Below, in pieces: positions 55,801 through 64,000 of a stretch of DNA of 64,000 bases. Both the position numbers and the translations under genes were made by a program. This stretch comes from Meloidogyne chitwoodi (lineage: Eukaryota > Nematoda > Chromadorea > Rhabditida > Meloidogynidae). The notes beneath the pieces are model-generated. The model did no database searches, was not told where the DNA came from, and saw only the letters and a list, made by a program, of their open reading frames with translations. Positions within the stretch are counted from its first letter, which is position 1; each line of letters starts with the position of its first letter. The stretch lies in the NCBI GenBank assembly GCA_015183035.1, contig JACZZP010000005.1, positions 744,001 through 808,000 of the forward strand, written 5' to 3'.

Positions 55801-56848
55801 TTAAATGGATTTATTAGTCTTGTCTTTAAAATTAAAATTAAAATAGTAATTTTGTTTTAATATTTAAAAACTTGAATGGGTGCAAAAATAGATGATGAAA
55901 TACCAAAACCAGCAGCAACAATACCAGAACCTAAACCAACCATTTTAGGTGCCCAATTAATAACACAGGAAACAGCAATTACATACTTTTAAATAAATAA
56001 ATAAATATATTTTATTTATTTAATTAAATACAGCAATTCCTTGTCCTAAACCAAACATTAAACCATAAGTAAGGAGAAAAGCATAATATGAATGTTGAAT
56101 AGCCCATCCTGCGAGGAAAACACTTGCACTGAAAATATAATTAAAAAAAAAATATTTGTGTATTGAAAATAATTAAAAATATTGTTTAATTATTAGAATT
56201 AAAAAAATATATAAAAATAAATAAAATTTAATAATTAAATTATTAACCACATTGTATAGCATCCAATTCCGGCGGCTATTCTTGGACCTAATTTTTTAGC
56301 CAAATATCCACCAATAATCATTGCAAATGGAAAACAGCCTTATTAAAATAAACATAATTTTTTAAAATAAATAAATTTAATAAAAGAAAAGCCTTAAATT
56401 TATAAAATACCCCCACTTTTAATATGAGAGAATTTTAATTAGAAAATAATTAGATTTTATTAAAATTAAATTAAAAATTAATTTAAAAATATATTTATTT
56501 ATTACCTTGAAATGTAGGTATCCATATTAAATGTTCAATTTTAACAGTTGGATCAGTATAATTATTCATATAAGAAGCCATATAAGGTAACATATTTCCT
56601 TTATATTTAATTAAATTATATTTAATTAATTAATTAATTAAATTATATTTATATTTAATTAATTAATTAAATTAACCAAAAGTATGATATGTTCCAATTG
56701 TTAAATGAATCATTACAGCACCAAAAATAACTAAAGAAATTCTAGTTTTAAATCTAAGTCGAGTAAGTAGTTTAGCTATTGGGTCTGTAGAGGAAGAGGT
56801 ATTAGAGGAATTAGCAAAAGGAAAGGAAGAATTACAAGAATTTGTCAT
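52863..56848 (-). CDS. Major facilitator superfamily transporter, OFA/monocarboxylate-like, about 530 aa
   Basis: About 16 short exons from ATG at 56848 to TGA at 52863. The N-terminal Ser/Asn-rich cytosolic stretch is followed by TM1 (SLVIFGAVMIHLTIG) and the family segment GTYHTFGNMLPYMASY, then LIWIPTFQGCFPFAMIIGGY, LTYGLMFGLGQGIA, GLGSGIVAAGFGISSSIFAP, a central charged loop after TM6 (about 150 residues with VHDCTSLIDM and a Ser/Glu-rich part), and a second half (ISLFCCSFYGNFFYN, DDFFLAMAFSLGSIANAIAR, LATVLLLTMPLTALAG, GYNWAFILTSCFPF). Twelve membrane segments fit the MFS fold. Closest in pattern to oxalate/formate antiporter-like and SLC16-like carriers; substrate unknown. Exon borders in the loop are less sure. 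Confidence 0.85.
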
Positions 56849-59584
56849 TTTTATTAAAAATAGAATTATTTTAAGCTAAATTTAAAAAAATATATTAATT
56901 TATTAATAAATATAAAATTAAAATGGGATATCTTTACAGAGAGGGCTGTGACTATTTTTAATTAAATTTATAGTAAAATTGTAAATAAATATATTTTTAT
57001 CTTTTAATCTCCAAAGTTTTTAAAAATTATTAAGAAAATTTAGAATGAATTTTTTTTCGTTTATAGATTATGTAATTTTGTTAATTAATTAATATAATGA
57101 TTAAATAAATAAATTATTGGAAGTAGTACAAATTAAATTATTAGAAGAGTTAACTAGTTTTAAAAAATAAATAATTATAATTAGAGGGTATTTTATAATA
57201 AAAACAATTAAATAATATTAATTATTTATTTTTAAATAATATTTAAATAAAAAAAACAAATAAAGAAAAGAAAAACAAATAAAGCTGAAAATAAGGAAAA
57301 AATTAAATAAAAATGAATAAAATAAAATTTATTTATTTATTTATTTTAATGTTTTTTTGTAAATAGTGAATTGCTTAAGAGAGTTAATTTAAAAAAAAAC
57401 TTTTTTTTAATTGGAATTTGCGGAACAAATAATACTTAATAATAGACAAATGACTCTAAAATAATAATTATTATTTTCATTCTGACATCAACCAGTTCTA
57501 GTTGTAAATTAATTAATTAATTCTTTTTTTCTTTACAATTATTTTATTATAATAAAAGAATTAAATAATAATAAATAAATAAAATAATAATCAATTAATA
57601 ATAATATAATATATTTAAAAGGTAAAATTACAAAAAGACTGGAACAAAAAAATCAAATTTTCCAACAGAGAAAAAATTAAAAAGGTAAGGGTAGAGAAAA
57701 TCAAACATTTTTTTGATTTTTATAAAATTATTATATTAAATTATTTTTATTTTTTCGATTATTCCGAAATATCGCATTACTCGGCAACAAAAAATGCCAA
57801 AAATTTTTCAGAGAAAAATAATTGTTTTTAAATAATTTTTTTTATTTAATAATACTTTTGGAAGGACAAGAAATTAATTAAAAAATAAATATAAAATATA
57901 TATAATTAAATATTTTTTAAAAATAAAATTTATAGCCTGTTGATGACATAAATGACAAAAACAGAGAAAAAATAAAATTATTTATTTTAATAAAAAAAAT
58001 ATTTCTTTTTAAATATAACGCAGTAAAGGCATGAAATTCGCTAAATAAGAGATTTTTAAATTAATTATTTTTAAATAAATTGAAGGTTAGAAAATAAATA
58101 AAAATAGAATTTTAATATTTATTTAATTTAATATTTTCTTTTTTTTAGAAAAACTAATATTCCAAAAAATTTTTAAAATTTTAAATAAATAAAAATTATT
58201 CTTTGTATGTTGTGTAGAGAATATGCGTAAAAAGAATTTTGTTTGGGCAATGCTGGCTAAAAACAATCAATATAACTAACCACAAGGCTACACGTAATAA
58301 AGAGTTTTGCGTGTAAATAAATAGCTAAATAATTTATTTTTTAGTCATAAACTACTTAAAGCAGATCTTTGAATAAATAAAAGAATTTTAAAATAATTTA
58401 ATTTAAAATTATAATTAATTAGGTAAATAAATTTTGAAAGAAAATTTATTATTTATTTATTAATAAATGCTTTAACGTTAAAAAACAAAAATGTTTTATT
58501 TAAAATAAAAAACATTTCTAAGCAAATTTAAAATAAAAACCAATTTATTATATAAAATTAATAATATCCGTTAATTTTTAAAATTTTAATTAAAGTTTAT
58601 AATTTAATATATATTATTGGGAAGCTTTTCTTTTAAATCTTTCTTTTATGTAGAAAAATAAATTAAAATTTAAATGTTTTTTGAAAATGTTTTACTAATT
58701 AAATATTTTTAAAGTTTTATTTTTTTATTTTTTCAATTATTTAAAATTTAATTTAAATTTTAATTTATTTAATTATGACAGAAATGCCCTTTTTAATATT
58801 AGTCTAATGAATATTTAACAGAATTTCATATGAATAAAATTAAGAAATTAACTACAACATGTGAATAAAATGTAAAAAAGATAAATATTAAATCACTAGG
58901 ATCGTTTCGGCGCAATTTTTAATATTATAAAAATTTAAAAATATTTATTTTTTTATTTCTGTGCATATGCACTCTTAAAAAATTAAAAAATAATGAAAAT
59001 CTTCCAATTAAAAAGTTAAAAATTCAGATGTAATATCCACGGATCTCTGTCACTGTGATGTCATTATAATCTGTTGCAACAGTTCTAATAAATTTCAATT
59101 TTTTAGATTTTTTGCTTGATTATATCCCATGTTATAACTACTTCATCTCATAATAAATTAATTAATTAAAATATAATTAATAATGACAAATTGATTTAAT
59201 GTTTTTTAATTTTAAAATTATTGTGTAATATTAAAAAGTGCAAAATATAAAAGTAAAGTGAATGGCAGAGAAGAAAATTTGTCTGTGAAGTTTATGTTAT
59301 TGCGTCTTAATTATTAAAAAGGTTAATTAATTAAATGAGTGTCTGGCAAAACAAAGTCCAATCAAAACACTACCCTATTAAAAAATAAAGTCAAAAAAAT
59401 ATTTTGTTTCCTTTTAAATTTTTTTTAATTCAATGATTCCTCTAAAAATCACTCTTATTTAGGGGTTATTAATATATAAGAAATTATATATTAAATCAAC
59501 TCAAAAATTCATTTTATAAATATTCACAGAATTTTTAGAAATAATACAATTGGACAGCTAGAAAGATATTTAACTCTCAAAGAA
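56849..59584. other. AT-rich gene desert
   Basis: 2.7 kb of homopolymer-rich AT DNA with no coding frames of interest, no RNA gene and no clear transposon ends on either strand. Repeated TTAATTAATTAATT blocks occur. Confidence 0.5.
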
Positions 59585-61425
59585 ATGCAAATATTAAATT
59601 TATTTTTAATTTTTATTAAGTTTATATTGTGTTATGGAGTAACTTTAGTATGTTTTCTTTTTTATTAATATTTATGTATCATTGAAAATTTTTTTTTAAT
59701 TTTTCCAAAATATCACTATTATAATAATTAATTTTTAAAATAATAATTTGACTAAATTTATTACTTAAATTTTAAAATTATTAAAAATTAAATCTAAACC
59801 CAAATTCGTTAATTATGCAAAACTTAATAAAGTCAAATTAACAATTTAGTTAGATAATCCTGATCGACTACCTAATAATTTATTAATTTACCAAGAATAT
59901 GCGATAGAAGGATGGAATAATGTTGTGATTCTAGAAATGAATAAATTTGCTACAAATACTTTGGATAATTTATATAATACGAGTGATTATGGTATATAAT
60001 TTTAATTTTAGAATTTTATAAAAAACATTAGTTTTGCAAATTTTTAAGTTGTAAAAATTATTCCTCAATAATTTCTAAAATATTTTTTCAAGTTGAGGTT
60101 TTCTGGGTCTCGGCGAGGTTCTCTACCTCTATCCACTTTAATTTAAAATTTTTGATTATAATAATATTTAATTTTAATATATTTTAGCTATAATACAAGG
60201 CCTAACTCCTCATCATGGAAACACTATTTTAGGACAATATACTCAATTTTCTGATACACTAATGAAATTAAAGGCCAAATTAAATTGGATAAATTATTTG
60301 AGTACCATACCACCTGATACGGTAATAATTTTATAACAATTTTAGTCAAAAAGATATAAACCTAAACCAAAATATAGATATACTGAGAGTATTTTAGGTG
60401 AAAAGACTCTAAATATTTAAAAGTCTGTGTTAATCCCCCAATTATGTTAACATTAATATTGGGAGCCCGACTTTTCGTCAATAGACTTTCCGTCAAAGGA
60501 CCATTCGTCAATACCTTTCGTCAACGGACTTTTCGTCAATGAATAAAATTTGAAAAATAAGAGAAAAATACTAATTAAAAACGATAAAGGTCGTTTCGGA
60601 GTCAGCTGTTTCAGAGTAGCAGGTTGTTTTTGGCCATAACTTTTTTACTTCTAAACCGATCTGAACAGTTCTTTTATTAATCAAAAGCTCTCGATAAGCG
60701 GATTATTTTTAACAATTAGATAAATCCGAGCAGATATCATCCCAGTAAAAGTTACAGCATGATAAAGTGGAAGATCGCGATTCGTTTTTTCAAGCGTCTT
60801 TTTTAGTCCCAACTTTTGTGATCTGTCCATTAGTGTAAAGAATCCACTTTTCGAGCTCTCTCGATTGATATCAAAACTATTTGAAACGGTTTAAAATAAA
60901 AAAAAGTTAAGCTAGCTATTCTGAAACGACACCTTTACCGTTTTTAATTAGTGTTTTTCTCTTGTTTTTTCAAATTTTATTCATTGACGAAAAGTCCGTT
61001 GACGAAAGGTATTGACGAATGGTCCGTTGACGGAAAGTCTATTGACGAAAAGTAGTAGAGCCTTAATATTAGATATAAAAATGCTTGATATTCTTTTAAA
61101 TATAATATTTTTTTAAATTTTATTTTTATTACAGACATTAGGATTAGTCAGTAATCCTATAAATCTGATAAATTTTGAAGATTTAAAAGATAAAAATATA
61201 GAAATGCAAAATATAATTATAACGGTTATGAATATCATTAAAGAAGAAGTCAAATTTAGTATAGTAAATCAAAAGCAAAATCAAAGAAGTTGTCTTCATG
61301 GACATTGTGGTCAAGGTACAAAAAACAAAAATTAGTAGAAATAGTGGCCTCCCAGTCAACTATATTTTTAATTAGGATTTTTTATAATAAATAATTATTT
61401 TATTTTTTATAAAGGAGGTCATTAA
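59585..61425 (+). CDS. Small predicted secreted protein, pair member 1 (about 176 aa)
   Basis: Exons 59585..59647, 59850..59991, 60188..60321, 61135..61315, 61415..61425, in phase to TAA. Signal peptide MQILNLFLIFIKFILCYG. The mature protein has LDNPDRLPN, LDNLYNTSDYAIIQGL, GQYTQFSDTLMKLKAKL, INFEDLKDKNIEMQNII and ends RSCLHGHCGQGGH. Only the C terminus has cysteines. I recognise no family. Intron 3 carries a 602-bp palindromic transposon. The neighbour at 62,821 is a paralogue with the same exon plan, so this is a local tandem family of secreted pioneers. Confidence 0.75.
60461..61062. mobile_element. Palindromic element with 8-bp target duplication TTAATATT
   Basis: Direct repeats TTAATATT at 60453-60460 and 61063-61070 enclose an imperfect palindrome with repeated TTGACGAA/TTCGTCAA words at both ends and arms AAAACGATAAAGG...CGTTTCGG mirrored at about 60,920-60,945. 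Length (602 bp) equals that of copy A, but the sequence is different. Sits in intron 3 of the secreted gene. Confidence 0.9.
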
Positions 61426-62820
61426 AGAATATTTATGAAGAATGTTGGATTGAAAAAGAAAATTTTTTTTATATATTTTCACTCTTTATTTTTCAAGTAA
61501 TATTTAGGGATCTTTCTCTCTTTTTTTCAAATTATTTTTAAAAATTTTAAAATTGATAAAATGAATTAGGTAGTTTTCTATTTTTAAATTTTCCAAGAAA
61601 AATTATTTTTGTAAAATAAACAAAACAATATTTACTACTTTTAATTTTTTAACTAAAAAATTAATAAATAGTAGCAACTTTTTAGTTATTATTTAAAAAT
61701 ATTTTTTTTTAATTTTCTGATAAAATTATTTTTTAGATTTAACATAAAGCATTGATAGAATAAATATAGATGAAAAGATAGGTCTGTAAAATAAGAAACA
61801 TAATAGGTACTAAAAATCTTTAAAATATCTAATAATTTTGTTAAAAATCAAAAAAATGTTCTAGTAATTATTAAATAAACTTAAAACTATTTTTTAAATT
61901 TATCCTTTAATTTTTAGCCATTATTTGAAAATTTTCTTAATTGATTTTAATTTTTTTTTGACGAAAATGCCTATTTCTAACATATAAGTATATCGAATTA
62001 AAGTCGAACATTAATATAGAGAGGAGGTAAATGGGCCAAAAATTAAGACTATTGCTGGTTCGGCGCAGTCTTATTATTAGTTAAATTTAAAAAATAAAAA
62101 TTTCAAAAAATCTGTTAAAAATATTTTGGAATTTGTCATAAAATGAATAAATCTTTGAAAAATTACCTAATCAAATTTAGGAGATTAGAATAGTTTTTAT
62201 TATCAGAAATGGTTTACCAATTAAAAATTTCTTTAAATTGTCTCTAAATGATTAATTAATATTATAAAATTATTTATTAAATTTTTTAAAAATTATAAAC
62301 AATTTCTGTTATACACATTAACCAGTCCTTTTGTTGTTATTATGTTCAGTTTGACTATAGTTGAAAATTTCAAGAATTAATATTTTTTATATTATACTGC
62401 GCCAATATGACCCCTTTCAGAATTATTTAATTTAAAAATTAAATAAATAAAATCTATAAACGCAGGAACTTAATTCTCGCGTCTAATGTTAGTTAATGTC
62501 TCATGATTTTAGAATTTCGAACGGAAGTGTACTTTTGAGTTAGTTAGAACATTTTAAAGGTAAAATAGAGAAAAATAAAATTGATTAATTGAATTTTTAA
62601 AAATTAGAATGATTGACAGAGAAGAAAATTTGACTGCGAGCATTTAAAAGCGTGCGTATCTAGAGTCTTTAAAAGGGCCTACTATATGGCAGATTATTTA
62701 AATTTTTCCTTTTTATTTCATCAAAAACTTGAGATATCATAAGAATTAGTTAGTTATAAGCAGTGATTGGAATTTACGATTTTCCTCATACTCATACGCA
62801 AAACTCTACTCAAATACTAA
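61426..62820. other. Spacer between the two secreted-protein paralogues
   Basis: AT-rich. The phrases AATGGCAGAGAAGAAAATTTG (about 59,262) and ATTGACAGAGAAGAAAATTTG (about 62,611) precede both genes at a similar distance (about 210-320 bp), so the duplicated unit includes upstream DNA. No other gene seen. Confidence 0.5.
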
Positions 62821-63980
62821 ATGAAAATCTTAAATTTATTTTTTATTTTTATTCAATTTTCATTGTGCTCTGGATTAAGACCTTTAGTATGTTTTATTTT
62901 TTATAAATAATCAATTTTAAAAATAACTTGACTAAATTTAATAAAGCAATTTTGACAAAAATATTTAATTTAGTTAGATCATCCTGGTCAACTATATGAT
63001 GGCGAAATCGTTCAATATCTACATCCTATAGTAGAACTGGATAATTGTGTGATTAATAAAATGCTTGAATTATCGTCAAATGCTATGGATGATTTTTATA
63101 ATTCTGAACATCAACCGACTGATCTAGGTTTGATTTTAATTTTAGAATTTTATAATTTTTTTAAATTGTTTGTTAAATTGAAAATTAAAAAAAACAAGAA
63201 AAATCCAGATTTTTAAATAAAAAATATTTTATTATTTATCTCCAACTCTAAATAAATTTAAACTGATCGATCATAATATGTACAAGATTTTATATTTTAA
63301 TATTTAGCTATAATTTCTGGCATTCATTTTGAAGGAAATCACTATATTGTAGACCAATATAATCAGTTTTCTGATGCACTTGCAAAAATAATTGCAAAAC
63401 TACATTATATCGTTATTGGAATACCTAATATGGTAATTTTATAAAGTCTTAGTCAAACAGAAATTGACCGAAACCAAAAAACAGATATCAATATCAGTAT
63501 TTAATTTTTGGCGCATATTTTCTATATACCATATTCTTCTAAAATAATGACACCCATGTGAATGACCCCTTTAATTAAATGATAAAATTTGAGGTCCTTA
63601 AAAAACAGAATGACCGTCATTCTAGGAAATACTGTATTTAAAGTCTGTGGTCCACACCAACACTCAACGCTGATAAAAGTACTGAATATAAAAATGTTTG
63701 ATAGTCATATAAATATAATATTTTTGTCAAATTTATTTTTTTATTACAGAACTTAGAAGTAGACATCGATTTTGAAGATCTAAAAGATAGATATATACCA
63801 GACGTGGACACGGACACGAATTTCAGTATCCGTATCCGGATATATCCGTGGGGTCGATATCCGTATCCGTTTTATATCCGCGTCCAAATTTGCTGTATCC
63901 GTCCGCGGGTATCCGCGGATATATCCGTTTTTTCTCAAAATGGTCAAATCACTAAAAATTTTCAAAATGGTCAAAACTAA
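62821..63980 (+). CDS. Small predicted secreted protein, pair member 2, last exon overrun by repeat
   Basis: Exons 62821..62886, 62974..63127, 63308..63432, 63750 to at most 63980. Signal peptide MKILNLFFIFIQFSLCSG; then LDHPGQLYD, MDDFYNSEHQ, AIISGIHFEGNHYIVDQYNQ, FSDALAKIIAKL and IDFEDLKDR, all parallel to member 1. After LKDR the homology ends and the frame enters an ATCCG-rich repeat but remains open for 67 more codons to a TAA at 63978. Either the repeat has been exonised, giving a novel basic, Arg/Ile/Tyr-rich C terminus, or the real 3' exons lie outside the window after it. Confidence 0.6.
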
Positions 63981-64000
63981 AAGAGGTTTTGGAGGGGGAT
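63790..64000. mobile_element. ATCCG/TATCCG-rich repeat element at window end
   Basis: Dense TATCCG, TATCCGTATCCG and GGATAT words between CCAGACGTGGACACGGACAC and the window edge; GC content far above the flank. Internal inverted words (ATATCCGCGG/CCGCGGATAT near 63,905). Similar in style to the TTTCGG-rich element at 14,530. Right end not seen. Confidence 0.6.

Overview
The window is AT-rich (visibly well over 70% A+T) animal DNA with many short introns (mostly 45-200 bp, GT-AG with TTTTAG-type acceptors). Its gene content is nematode: a CAP/SCP venom-allergen-like protein, an aromatic amino acid decarboxylase, an acid-sphingomyelinase-like phosphodiesterase, an SLC4 fragment, an astacin fragment, and several small families of predicted secreted or SPRY-domain proteins. 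The base composition, pioneer secreted genes and SPRY family suggest a plant-parasitic tylenchid, perhaps Meloidogyne. That assignment is inference; no rRNA or other marker is present. There are no prokaryotic features.

Layout. 0-2.5 kb: two minus-strand SPRY genes, the first cut by the window edge. 3.0-6.7 kb: a 13-exon decarboxylase with an unidentified structured insert in its largest intron. 6.9-7.3 kb: a minisatellite. 8.0-9.8 kb: an unrecognised secreted gene. 10.1-15.7 kb: a tandem duplication carrying two paralogous small secreted-protein genes, each hit by different transposons, including a 1.06-kb fold-back element with a TA target duplication. 17.3-20.9 kb: a four-pass membrane protein with two apparently mutually exclusive exons, one of them bracketed by an 18-bp perfect inverted repeat. 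22.0-23.1 kb: CAP protein. 23.3-24.7 kb: NADAR-domain protein. 25.6-26.6 kb: calmodulin-like protein. 28.8-30.9 kb: phosphodiesterase.

31.4-50 kb is a transposon and repeat hot spot: a broken SPRY gene, two satellites (a GC-rich 101-bp unit with a strong hairpin and a 78-bp unit), an LTR-retrotransposon remnant, and three Helitron pieces. Helitron N-terminal coding sequence adjoins very homogeneous 15-bp minisatellites (about 86 and about 135 units) encoding (SQRHL)n or (SQRHK)n. One Helitron (about 44.48-49.69 kb) holds a degraded Polinton-type DNA polymerase B fragment and sits inside an older inverted-repeat element. Between the Helitrons lies a gene whose reading frame appears to join an SLC4 (band 3) cytoplasmic domain to the C-terminal half of an astacin metalloprotease.

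41.7-44.1 and 50.3-52.5 kb: two plus-strand SPRY genes whose introns are full of palindromic elements. 52.9-56.8 kb: a major-facilitator transporter. 56.8-59.6 kb: gene-poor AT-rich DNA. 59.6-64 kb: a tandem pair of small secreted-protein genes; the second runs into a repeat rich in ATCCG.

Exon borders were read by eye from splice signals and phase. Most multi-exon models are consistent in phase from start to stop, but none is checked against transcripts.
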